Shown in pieces: positions 43,464 through 51,305 of a DNA stretch of 64,000 bases (positions are counted from its first letter, which is position 1; each line of letters starts with the position of its first letter). The stretch comes from an uncultured Prevotellaceae bacterium (GTDB taxonomy: Bacteria > Bacteroidota > Bacteroidia > Bacteroidales > Bacteroidaceae), in NCBI GenBank assembly GCA_902785695.1, contig CACZZQ010000004.1:1-64000 (forward strand), given 5' to 3'. The notes under the pieces are model-generated. The model was not told the origin of the DNA. It made no database searches and saw only the letters and a list, made by a program, of their open reading frames with translations. Position numbers and translations under genes: made by a program.

Positions 43464-43980
43464 ATCGGACCTTTTGTGTATGGTTTGTCGGTTCGACACG
43501 GTACACAAAAAAGCGTGGAATCGTCCTGTTGTCCATTCCACGTATCGAGGCTCTAGCATTACCTATTGTTGTTGAACAGACAACGTTAGAGCCCACGCCG
43601 ATATGAATATAGTGCCCAATGTCTAATGAACACACCTTTCGGAAGTGTTATTGACAAAGGGATGCGTATAAACACATCCACAGGACATCTACCGTTGCTT
43701 TGTTCCGGACAACAATTTTATCGTCAATTTGCTAGATGTTCGATACGTCCAAGAACAGAGCGCTTGTAAACGCCTTTCTATGAAATGATCCTCTTTCCCT
43801 CCCAATGCCCGCCTTGTTTTGGCGGCATCGCCTCACATGGCTCGACGTGGACTGTCATCTGTGCTGTGGGCGATAACGGACACGTCCGTCAGTTGCCGAA
43901 GCGCACACGACTTTGAGAATCGGGCGTAAAATTAAGAAAAAAATGTGAAATAAAAAAGAAAAACGCAAAAAAAATGACAA
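43464..43980 (-). promoter_or_regulatory. Long structured 5' leader of the T6SS operon
   Basis: About 500 bases without a credible gene. It holds several stems: CGTGGAAT/ATTCCACG (43514-43521 with 43535-43542), GGCTCTA/TAGAGCC (43549-43555 with 43587-43593, enclosing a smaller stem), ACGGAC/GTCCGT (about 43877-43890), and CCGCC/GGCGG with an AAAACAA loop (about 43810-43826). The upstream end (43929-43980) is strongly A/T-rich and could hold the promoter, but I see no clear TTTG/TAnnTTTG pair. A duplicated GACGAATT lies just beyond. This is the layout expected for a NusG-like antitermination site. Confidence 0.6.
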
Positions 43981-44160
43981 TTCGTCTGTAATTCGTCTAC
44001 AATTATGAAATTTAATTTTGTGTTAAGGCACACAGGGGATAAGTTTTAAGAAGCAAATACAGAGAAAAACATGATTGTGGTACATACATTTACGACAAGA
44101 TGGAGGTCTTTATCATGTCAATGCATGGAGCTGGGATTGGCGAATCGGTTTTGTTGTGAT

Positions 44161-44248
44161 GTAAAATCGACGATATTGCTAAGTAGAATAGACCATATTA
44201 CTTTGTAAAATGGTCGATGTTTCCTTGTAATATAGACCATTTTGCATC
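44161..44248. repeat. Four 22-base imperfect tandem repeats
   Basis: Units start exactly 22 bases apart at 44161, 44183, 44205 and 44227: GTAAAATCGACGATATTGCT, GTAGAATAGACCATATTACT, GTAAAATGGTCGATGTTTCC, GTAATATAGACCATTTTGCA (20 of 22 bases each). The shared pattern is GTAaaATagACcAT. No spacers, so not CRISPR. Probably protein-binding sites or leftover upstream elements of the decayed ATPase gene that follows. Confidence 0.75.
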
Positions 44249-44273
44249 TTCACCCATGCGTTATGGCATCAGA

Positions 44274-44336
44274 TTTATGCATAAATGGAATCAATTTAAG
44301 CATAAATTGCCCGGACTTATGCATAAATTGGGAATG
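44274..44336. repeat. Three 21-base imperfect tandem repeats
   Basis: The core GCATAAAT recurs at 44279, 44300 and 44321, exactly 21 bases apart, with flanks TTATGCATAAATGG, TTAAGCATAAATTG and TTATGCATAAATTG. Two helical turns per unit would put bound proteins on one face of the DNA. They follow the 22-base set after a short gap. Confidence 0.7.
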
Positions 44337-44384
44337 AAGGAAAAAAACCGCTAACGCTAAAAAAACAGTTGCGCATTTCGAAGA

Positions 44385-44642
44385 CTCGAAGATATCAGAA
44401 GCAAAAGCGATGTATTCACTGTGTTGATACATTTAGGCTACCTGTCGTTTGATCGTGTCAAGAGCGAGTGCTACATCCCCAATTACGAAGTAGCAGGTGA
44501 GATGGTGAATGCCGTCAAAAGCAACAAGTGGGATATTGTGGCCGATGCACTTGACAAGTCAGAACAGCTCCTACAGGCTGTTCTTGACGGAGATGAAGAA
44601 GCCGTGGCCATTGGTGTTGATGCCGCCCATGATGAAGGGTAA
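44385..44642 (+). pseudogene. C-terminal fragment of an AAA-ATPase/PD-(D/E)XK nuclease-type protein
   Basis: The frame LEDIRSKSDVFTVLIHLGYL (about 44385) continues as FDRVKSECYIPNYEVAGEMV, QLLQAVLDGDEEAVAIGVDA and AAHDEG, then stops. This resembles the region between the ATPase and the PDDEXK_9-type nuclease domain of a widespread Bacteroidetes family (AAA-ATPase-like, DUF1703). The ATPase part and the nuclease active site are both missing, so it is a leftover. The apparent short gene at 44421 is only its middle. Confidence 0.7.
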
Positions 44643-44668
44643 AGTGTCACATAAAGAACGAAATAAAA

Positions 44669-44713
44669 GACACCCGCTTGGAATATCATCAACCAAGCGG
44701 GTGTCTTTTTCTT
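44669..44713. terminator. Strong bidirectional intrinsic terminator
   Basis: Arms GACACCCGCTTGG (44669-44681) and CCAAGCGGGTGTC (44693-44705) with an 11-base loop. On the plus strand it is followed by TTTTTCTTTTC, on the minus strand by TTTTATTTC. It ends the GH51 transcript from the right and seals off the region on the left. Confidence 0.9.
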
Positions 44714-44764
44714 TTCTTTCTAACATGAATGACCATGAATATTTCATCAATGGCCAGTAGGGAG

Positions 44765-46813
44765 TTACAGGCTATACTCCAGCATGATGAAGGTGTAAGG
44801 AGCCACGTCGAGAGAGAACTTCTTCTCGGCCTTGATGCTCTCGGTCTGAGGAGCGATGGGTTGCTCGTCGTAGTTGTTCTCCTGAGTGGGTAGACCACTC
44901 AGTACAGTCTTCTGAGCTGTTTTCTTCAGGCCGAAGCGACTCAGGTTGATGTTGGCCTTCTTTGCCTCATCAGAAGCATTACAGATCTTCACATAAAGCT
45001 TGCGGGTCTTCACGTTCAGTATGACTGACTGACCGTAGTGGACATCCTCCTGGGGCTGGATGACATCAGCAGCATCACCCTCGAACTTCACACAGTCGCC
45101 ATAGTAGTACTGACCGGCGCTCTGACCGAAGAGCTGCTGCACATAATAGCTGCAGGTGAGGTAAGTACGCTCGTTATCGAAATAGATCATGTCGGGGTTC
45201 CAGTTGGTGTTGTCCTTACGGGCAAAGAGGGGAGCGTATGAAGTCATAGCCACCACATCACCATTGCGCTCTACATGGAGCAGGTACAGACCCTCAGCCA
45301 GGGCGTCAATAAGCTTCTTGTCCTTGGCAGCATACTCACCCAGGTAAACCTTGGTCTTGCGGTCGCGAGGATAACTGTCGTACTGACGACTCTTCAGGAA
45401 ATAGCTGTTGGGCTCATAGTAGTGCTCATCGATGATAGGCATGCCCAGCTCGTCAGCCAGTTTCCAGCCATTCTCGAAGTCAGGATTCTGAGGATGAGAA
45501 CCAGGACCGGCAGTACCCACGATGACAATCTCGGGGTGAGCCTTGGTGACACGCTCGTAGATATACTTGAAGCGCTCTGCGAACTCAGGCGAGATTTTTT
45601 CTTCATTGCCCAGACCCAGATACTTCAGGTTGAAAGGAGCGGGGTGACCGGAATCAGCACGCATCTTAGCCCATTTATTGGTAGCGGGGTCGCCATTGGC
45701 CCACTCAATCAGGTCGATAGCCTCAGCCACCCACTCGTCCATATCGCTCATAGGCACCACATCCTGAGCCTGCGTGGGCCACATATTCCAACCGCCATTA
45801 GTTCCCTGACAGCTCACGCCACAAGGCAGGATAGGCAGGGGCTCCATGCCCAAGTCCTCGCAGAACTGGAAATACTCGAAGTAACCCAGACCCATGCTCT
45901 GATGATAGCCCCAGGTGTTCTTCAGACCCTTACGCTGCTCCTTAGGACCGATAGTGGTCTTCCAGCGGTAGGTGTCCCAGAAGCCGTCGCCACCACCATG
46001 AACAACACATCCACCGGGGAAGCGCATGAACTTAGGCTGTAGGTCAGCCAGTGCCTGAGCCAGATCTTTTCTGAGGCCATGACCTTTATAGGTATCCTGA
46101 GGCATCAGAGACACCTGGTCGATATCCAAGTCACCCTGGGTGAGCACCAGGATCTGCAGGGTGGCGTTCTTACAATCCTCGGCAGCTGTGAGCACAGCCT
46201 CACACTTCTGCCAGTTCTTTGCATCTACCTCGATGCTTGCCTCGCCCAGCACCTTCGGGTCTTTGCCCCAGCCCTGAGGCTCTGCCAACACAATACGAAG
46301 CTCGAAGGCTGAAGGCTGTTTGGTGAAAGGTGATGTCTGACTGCTGATAGCAGAAGGGATACGGAAGAAAGCAGAGAAGTTGTATTTCTCGCCAGCCTTC
46401 ACGCTGATACCGTTGAAACCAGTGTTTTCAATACCGAAGCCTTTCCAGCCCTTATAGTCGGAATATTCCTTCACACGCTCGGTATGCAAGCGCATATAGG
46501 TGGGGTTATTAGGATGGATGGGGTTGTCCATGCGTACCTGCAGGGTACCTAAAGAGTGGCCCGGGCGGAGTTGCTTCCAAGCGGTACCGGCTCCCCAGCC
46601 GTCACGCTCTGCGGGGTTGAACTCGAACGAGCCGTTCTGGAGGAGTTCGGCATACAGGCCGCCATCGGCAGCACTACTGATATCCTCAAAGAAGATACCG
46701 ATCAATTCGTCACTGATAGCCTTACCACCGGCGGGGGCAGTCATCGGTTTCTGAGCCTGGATGCTCAGTGTTGCTGCCATCATTGCAGCACCGAGAAAAA
46801 ATTGTTTCTTCAT
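44765..46813 (-). CDS. Alpha-L-arabinofuranosidase, GH51
   Basis: It releases arabinose from plant arabinoxylan or arabinan. From the ATG at 46813 the 682-residue protein has a signal peptide (MKKQFFLGAAMMAATLSIQA). An N-terminal beta-sandwich (about 90-200) comes before the TIM barrel, which shows FMRFPGGCVVHGG, WGYHQSMGLGYFEYFQF, the acid/base Glu in LGLGNEEKI and the nucleophile Glu in VYLGEYAAKD. A C-terminal beta domain ends LDVAPYTFIMLEYSL. It has its own minus-strand transcript ended by the terminator at 44669. No other arabinose genes are nearby. Confidence 0.9.
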   Translation of the reverse strand: MKKQFFLGAAMMAATLSIQAQKPMTAPAGGKAISDELIGIFFEDISSAADGGLYAELLQNGSFEFNPAERDGWGAGTAWKQLRPGHSLGTLQVRMDNPIHPNNPTYMRLHTERVKEYSDYKGWKGFGIENTGFNGISVKAGEKYNFSAFFRIPSAISSQTSPFTKQPSAFELRIVLAEPQGWGKDPKVLGEASIEVDAKNWQKCEAVLTAAEDCKNATLQILVLTQGDLDIDQVSLMPQDTYKGHGLRKDLAQALADLQPKFMRFPGGCVVHGGGDGFWDTYRWKTTIGPKEQRKGLKNTWGYHQSMGLGYFEYFQFCEDLGMEPLPILPCGVSCQGTNGGWNMWPTQAQDVVPMSDMDEWVAEAIDLIEWANGDPATNKWAKMRADSGHPAPFNLKYLGLGNEEKISPEFAERFKYIYERVTKAHPEIVIVGTAGPGSHPQNPDFENGWKLADELGMPIIDEHYYEPNSYFLKSRQYDSYPRDRKTKVYLGEYAAKDKKLIDALAEGLYLLHVERNGDVVAMTSYAPLFARKDNTNWNPDMIYFDNERTYLTCSYYVQQLFGQSAGQYYYGDCVKFEGDAADVIQPQEDVHYGQSVILNVKTRKLYVKICNASDEAKKANINLSRFGLKKTAQKTVLSGLPTQENNYDEQPIAPQTESIKAEKKFSLDVAPYTFIMLEYSL

Positions 46814-46935
46814 TATTATTTTCGTTAAAGGTTTTTGTTTGGGGTACAAAGGTACGATTTTTTTGTCAAGAATTGGAGAATTAGAGAATTTTTTTCATGC
46901 GACTTTGAGTGTTTTCTGAATTTATGAAGAATTTA

Positions 46936-47021
46936 AGGTCGGTAGACCGACCTGTGGTTTTGGGTCGCTACGCTCAAAATTATAAAAAAATTGATTCCGA
47001 TAATTGAAAGGGCTTCGCCCT
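46936..47021. repeat. Short hairpins in the GH51/lipoprotein gap
   Basis: The 248 bases between 46814 and 47061 hold three small stems: AGGTCGGT/ACCGACCT (46936-46953), TTTTGGGTCGCTACGCTCAAAA (about 46958-46979) and AGGGCTTCGCCCT (47009-47021). The last, just after the lipoprotein gene on the minus strand, could be a weak terminator. A TACCTTTG box on the minus strand (46847-46854) may be the -7 element of GH51, but I see no -33 box. Confidence 0.5.
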
Positions 47022-47061
47022 AAAATTAAATTCTCTTATTCTAGACCTTATATTTATGATT

Positions 47062-49275
47062 CTAAAGGATTTCGACGGAGAGGACCCGAGAGGCGGCACC
47101 CTTGTAGAGAATGTCGAGCTTGAAGGTGGCCGATTCACTATAGACATATAAAGAGAGATGCTCTTCGTAAGCGGGTTCATAGTCGAAGGCGAGATGGATG
47201 GTGGTACCCGAGAGGTAGTTCTCCTTGGGACTGACGGCACCTTCGGCATCGATGGGATTAAGCGAGAAGACAGGGTCGGTCATAGCCAGCACACGTGGCA
47301 ACTCTATCTTCAAGTTGTTGTCAGGACTGGAGAACCAGCTCAGGAATGAGTCCCACCACGATTTTTCTACGGTAGGATCTTCTTCAGGCGCTAACACCGT
47401 GACACCTTCCTTCAGCGTGCGCTGTAGCTTTCGGGGTTCCAGCGAATAGTTGCGCAGGTATTCCTCGTGCTGTGCCTGCTGACTGTTAGCCACAGGCTGT
47501 TGGCCTCCCCGTGCGCTGTTCAGGGCGCGGTTCTGCTTATAGTTCACATCGTCCACCCAACAGATGCGGTCATCGGTCATGGCGATGGCACGGATGCGGG
47601 TGATGTCGCCGGCCGTCTTGCCCGGATAGCGTATCACCACGGTGTCGAGGTCGGCAACACTGTGCTTGGGGATGACATTCATGGAACGCGACACCTTGAC
47701 CACGTCGTACTCATCCTTATACATATCCGTATAATGGATGCAGAGAAACACGCGGACATTCTCCAGGTCAAGGTCGGAACGGTTGTTGATTTGTACCCGC
47801 AGCACGTCATCGCTGTGCCAGAAGAGCCACTCGGACTCAGGTTCCACGCTGACATCGACATACGACGACTCCAGGAGCAGGCCCTTGAAGGCACCATAGA
47901 GGTTCTCCTCACAGAACTGCATATCAGAGAGCAGCTCGTCGTAGATGCCCTGATTGCCGCGACGGAAGAAATGGTTGTAGATCTCCTCACGACTCTTTTC
48001 CAGATTACCCTGATCAGCATAATGCTTAGCCTTCAACAGATTAGGGCTGAAAAGGCCGTAGCCCTCCATCGTGGAGGCATAGAGACGGCGCAGGTACTGT
48101 CCCTCTGGTGTGCGGTTCAGGTAGTTGCGTGTGTTATAGGCATCAAGCATATCGGTGAGCTGTGCCGCCTGACGGGGATACTCCACACTGGCCTGATGGA
48201 AGCGGCTCATGGCAGCCTGCTCGTTGCCCAACTGCTGCTGCATCAGTCCTTCGAGCACGAGGGCCGGTGCCGTACGACCAGGATAGAGCTCGGTATAGCG
48301 CTGCAAGAGGGCATTGGCCTGGGCATAATGTCCCTGAAGGGGAGCGGGGGCTTCCGGAATAACGGAATCACGGAGAGACGGAACATCCGGATTCTCCAGA
48401 TTTCGGGATACCGATACAACATTATTACGTGATTCCGTTGTAGCTAAGAGAATATGCCCCATAGACTGCAGGAGCATGGCCTCGGCATTATCAGGATATT
48501 TCCTGAGGATGTTTTGCGTATGGGTCATGGCCTCGTCGGTACGGCCGGCATAGAGGTCCAGATAGGCCTTGTCCTTCTCGATGCAGAGGGCATCGTATTC
48601 CTGCATATACTTCTTGCAGATGGGGGTATAGTCCTCCAGATACTGACGGTAGGAGATACGCAGTTTCTGAAGGTCTTGTCGGATGGCAGACTTCAGCTTC
48701 TTGTCCTTCTCGTACTGTGCGAAGGCCTCGGAGGTGGAGCGGTCGGCATCCTCGCCGTTGAGGATGCCAATGAGTGCAAAGATGTCGCCATGAGCAGCAC
48801 GGAGCAAACTCAGAGCCGAGGTATTCTCTACGAGCGTCTCACCCCCACGGGCGGCACTGCGCAGGAGCATCCACACATCGCCTAACTGCTCGTCCTGCTG
48901 TCGCAGCTTATAGGTATATTCCAGCACGGGAAAGAGCTTGCGCTTACACTCAAGAACATCGGGAGCCACGCCGGTAAAGTCCTGACGGGCCATATAGTCG
49001 AGAAACTCATCGAAGCTGTTGGAGCGTACCTGTGCCAGTTCCAGTGCATTGATGACGCGTACGGTCTTCTCCAGATCATAGTCCTTGCCCGACTGTAGGT
49101 TCTCGCGGTTGCTGACAGCCTCGTAGGCATCGACGAACTCATCGACGGGACGGTAGCTGTCGATATCGAGCGAGAGCAGATCGACAGTGGAGTCGGAGCC
49201 GCCGCAGGCTGTGAGCATCAGTACTCCGATGAGGAACATCGCTGCAAGCCGGTTATGGATTTTCGTACACATCAT
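47062..49275 (-). CDS. TPR-containing lipoprotein
   Basis: From the ATG at 49275 the protein has 737 residues and a lipobox (LMLTAC, then GGSDS), so it is anchored by lipid. Residues about 190-410 form TPR-like helical hairpins (DLYAGRTDEAMTHTQNILRK, then AMLLQSMGHIL; APALVLEGLMQQQLGNEQAA). A beta-rich part follows (LRVQINNRSDLDLENVRVFL), and the C-terminal third has similar sheets. No enzyme motif. The start codon lies only a few bases from a TACCTTTG box, so the mRNA may be leaderless. Its link to the Sus cassette upstream or GH51 downstream is unclear. Confidence 0.7.
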   Translation of the reverse strand: MMCTKIHNRLAAMFLIGVLMLTACGGSDSTVDLLSLDIDSYRPVDEFVDAYEAVSNRENLQSGKDYDLEKTVRVINALELAQVRSNSFDEFLDYMARQDFTGVAPDVLECKRKLFPVLEYTYKLRQQDEQLGDVWMLLRSAARGGETLVENTSALSLLRAAHGDIFALIGILNGEDADRSTSEAFAQYEKDKKLKSAIRQDLQKLRISYRQYLEDYTPICKKYMQEYDALCIEKDKAYLDLYAGRTDEAMTHTQNILRKYPDNAEAMLLQSMGHILLATTESRNNVVSVSRNLENPDVPSLRDSVIPEAPAPLQGHYAQANALLQRYTELYPGRTAPALVLEGLMQQQLGNEQAAMSRFHQASVEYPRQAAQLTDMLDAYNTRNYLNRTPEGQYLRRLYASTMEGYGLFSPNLLKAKHYADQGNLEKSREEIYNHFFRRGNQGIYDELLSDMQFCEENLYGAFKGLLLESSYVDVSVEPESEWLFWHSDDVLRVQINNRSDLDLENVRVFLCIHYTDMYKDEYDVVKVSRSMNVIPKHSVADLDTVVIRYPGKTAGDITRIRAIAMTDDRICWVDDVNYKQNRALNSARGGQQPVANSQQAQHEEYLRNYSLEPRKLQRTLKEGVTVLAPEEDPTVEKSWWDSFLSWFSSPDNNLKIELPRVLAMTDPVFSLNPIDAEGAVSPKENYLSGTTIHLAFDYEPAYEEHLSLYVYSESATFKLDILYKGAASRVLSVEIL

Positions 49276-49279
49276 ATTG

Positions 49280-49313
49280 CAAAGGTATATAATAAAAAGC
49301 AAAGTAGCGCAAA
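49280..49313 (-). promoter_or_regulatory. Possible promoter of the TPR lipoprotein gene
   Basis: A TACCTTTG box (plus strand 49280-49287) with TTTG 22 bases upstream (49310-49313), slightly longer than the normal spacing. It overlaps the terminator stem of the preceding transcript and sits 4-5 bases from the start codon. Confidence 0.45.
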
Positions 49314-49345
49314 GTGTTTGAAATCTTTAACGCTTTGCGCTACTT
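49302..49345 (-). terminator. Intrinsic terminator of the SusC/SusD operon
   Basis: AAGTAGCGCAAAG (49302-49314) pairs with CTTTGCGCTACTT (49333-49345) around an 18-base loop. On the minus strand the stem is followed by TGCTTTTTATTATA. It is 21 bases after the susD-like stop codon. Confidence 0.8.
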
Positions 49346-49366
49346 AAATACTATTGAGGCGAGCCT

Positions 49367-51262
49367 TTATTCGCCGATATAGCCAATCTTGCCCTTCCAG
49401 CGGAGATACCAGTTCTGGCGGTTGAGAAGCGGGGTTGACGTGGCCTTGGCCTTACCTTTTCGCATACCAATGATCTTGTTCATCGTAGCCTCAGGGTTGG
49501 ACTGACGCAGGGCATAGCGCATGATGTCATAGTAGCGGGTACCCTCGAAGGCAAACTCCAGAGCCGATTCCGTAAGGATCAGGCTGTCGACCACCACCTT
49601 TTGCTCCTCAATGAGCTGAGCACGCTTCACGGGGTTGGTCTCGATGGTGTCGTTTGGCAATACGTAGGTGGTGTCAGCCGGCGTGAAACCGCTACCACGC
49701 TGGTGGATACCAATCTGGTTGACACGTGCAGAAGACAGCGTGACGAAGTCCTTGGCTTTTGCCACCTGATAATACAGGTCAGAGAAGTAGAATTGCGACA
49801 AGACGAGAGAATCGGTTTCAGAGTAGATCACAGTATCGTTCTCTGCATCATAGTTCTGATAGCGTGAAATGACATTATCGAGGATAGCCTGGTCGCTGAG
49901 TCCTTCTGACAGAATCTGGAAGGCCATACGTGGATATCCTGCACCGTTGAAGGCCTCTGCCATACGCAGGTAGAGCATGGTGCGGCGATAGATGTTCACA
50001 TTAGGATATTTCTTCCACTTGCTGATCTCCTGAGTCTCAATACGGTCTTTGGTGATAGCATCGGTCTCCACATCCTTCTTCCACACAGCGGCCAGACGCA
50101 GGTCGCCCGACATATGCTCTGTCAGACCGTGGTCGGCAAAATACGTCTCATTGCCACTCTTTGTGAGAACCACGTTGGTCTGTGCCTCGGAAATCTCTTC
50201 AAGACGGGTTGAGGGAACAATGCTCACCTTCTTGTTGTTCTCGTCGCGAGAGGTGAAGAAATTACGCAACTCACTGTAATGACCATCGGCAGGAATCTTG
50301 TCGCCGGCAATCATCGTGATCAGCTCTGCATCATAACGGGTACTCTCCTCAATGGGGAAGATCTTGTCCCTTCCTGAGAATTTCAGGTAAGAAGTCTCGC
50401 CCGGCTCCCAATAGCAGCGAGCGTCGAGGGTAAGAGGATATGCACCATTTCCCAGGCGATAGCTGCGGTCATAGATATACAGATAGTACATCCAAGCAGC
50501 TTCAAGATAGTCGTACTGGTCGCCCGTCAGCGAAGCACGCCACAGGTAGAGGTCACCAAGCACCACGCTGGTGGGGAAGAAGAAGAGCCTGGACTCCTCG
50601 TCGCGAACCTTGCCATAGTTGGGTGTCTCTACGTTGTAACGGCGTTGCAGACTCGACAGGTCATCGATGAAGAAGTTGCAGACTTGCATCAGATTATACT
50701 TCGCACCGTTTTCAGCAGCCTCGGCCTCCTCTTTACTGAGCAATGGTTCTGTGAAGAAAGGCACGTTGCCGTAGTTGAGCACCAGCTGCAGGTAGGTCCA
50801 TGCCCTGATGGTCTTGACAGCACAGAACTCCTTCATGAAGATATCGTCATCGCGGTTGTCGCGATAAGCGGTATCGGCATGGGCAATGAAATAGTTACAG
50901 TTGTTGATAACGGCATAATAGTCACTGGGATTATTATACTTGTTACTGTCGTTCACGTTAAACTCATAAATCTGAACCAGGTCTTTGTTGGCCTCGCCAG
51001 TCAGTTCTACCAGGTCTCCGCGCAACTCGCCAAGCAGGACAGTGCGGTCGGCCAGGGCCTGAAGCTTCTTCAGGATACCCGTTACAGAATAGATGGTGTC
51101 CTCAGCCACCGTCAGATGCTCGGTATCGGCATAGAGCACATCGTCGCTTTCCTGGGCAAAGAAGTCTTCACAGGATGTGAGCATTGGAAGTGCCATGAGG
51201 GCTGCGGCAATGCCGCAGCACACTGAGCCAGCCCCTTTACGATATATATTCTTGATATTCAT
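49367..51262 (-). CDS. SusD/RagB-family nutrient-binding lipoprotein
   Basis: The 631-residue protein is a surface lipoprotein that covers its SusC transporter and binds the ligand. It has a signal with lipobox (LPMLTSC, then EDFF) and the SusD pattern: the N-terminal segment GILKKLQALADRTVLLGEL, TPR-like helices (AVKTIRAWTYLQLVLNYG), and a C-terminal EGTRYYDIMRYALRQ block. It ends KIGYIGE. 43 bases after the susC-like gene; the gap is filled by an AATGCTTAATTCTT repeat. Ligand unknown. Confidence 0.88.
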   Translation of the reverse strand: MNIKNIYRKGAGSVCCGIAAALMALPMLTSCEDFFAQESDDVLYADTEHLTVAEDTIYSVTGILKKLQALADRTVLLGELRGDLVELTGEANKDLVQIYEFNVNDSNKYNNPSDYYAVINNCNYFIAHADTAYRDNRDDDIFMKEFCAVKTIRAWTYLQLVLNYGNVPFFTEPLLSKEEAEAAENGAKYNLMQVCNFFIDDLSSLQRRYNVETPNYGKVRDEESRLFFFPTSVVLGDLYLWRASLTGDQYDYLEAAWMYYLYIYDRSYRLGNGAYPLTLDARCYWEPGETSYLKFSGRDKIFPIEESTRYDAELITMIAGDKIPADGHYSELRNFFTSRDENNKKVSIVPSTRLEEISEAQTNVVLTKSGNETYFADHGLTEHMSGDLRLAAVWKKDVETDAITKDRIETQEISKWKKYPNVNIYRRTMLYLRMAEAFNGAGYPRMAFQILSEGLSDQAILDNVISRYQNYDAENDTVIYSETDSLVLSQFYFSDLYYQVAKAKDFVTLSSARVNQIGIHQRGSGFTPADTTYVLPNDTIETNPVKRAQLIEEQKVVVDSLILTESALEFAFEGTRYYDIMRYALRQSNPEATMNKIIGMRKGKAKATSTPLLNRQNWYLRWKGKIGYIGE

Positions 51263-51301
51263 AATGCTTAATTCTTAATGCTTAATTCTTAATGCTTAAT
51301 T
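51263..51301. repeat. AATGCTTAATTCTT tandem repeat between susC and susD
   Basis: Almost three copies of a 14-base unit (AATGCTTAATTCTT) fill the gap between the two genes. Same kind of minisatellite as in the dap-asnB operon. Confidence 0.7.
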
Positions 51302-51305
51302 AGAA

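Noticed and set aside
43480-43559. Longer N-terminus of the UpxY-like protein
   Set aside because: It would translate through a strong stem-loop of the leader and gives a low-complexity, unrelated N-terminus; the ATG at 43463 is preferred.
44161-44336. CRISPR array
   Set aside because: Repeats are directly adjacent with no unique spacers, are imperfect, and no cas genes are present.
44421-44642. Small intact gene of 73 codons
   Set aside because: Its reading frame continues upstream without a start and matches an internal part of a larger ATPase/nuclease family, so it is a fragment.
47467-48432. Plus-strand open frame of 321 codons
   Set aside because: It is the shadow of the GC-rich TPR lipoprotein gene on the other strand.
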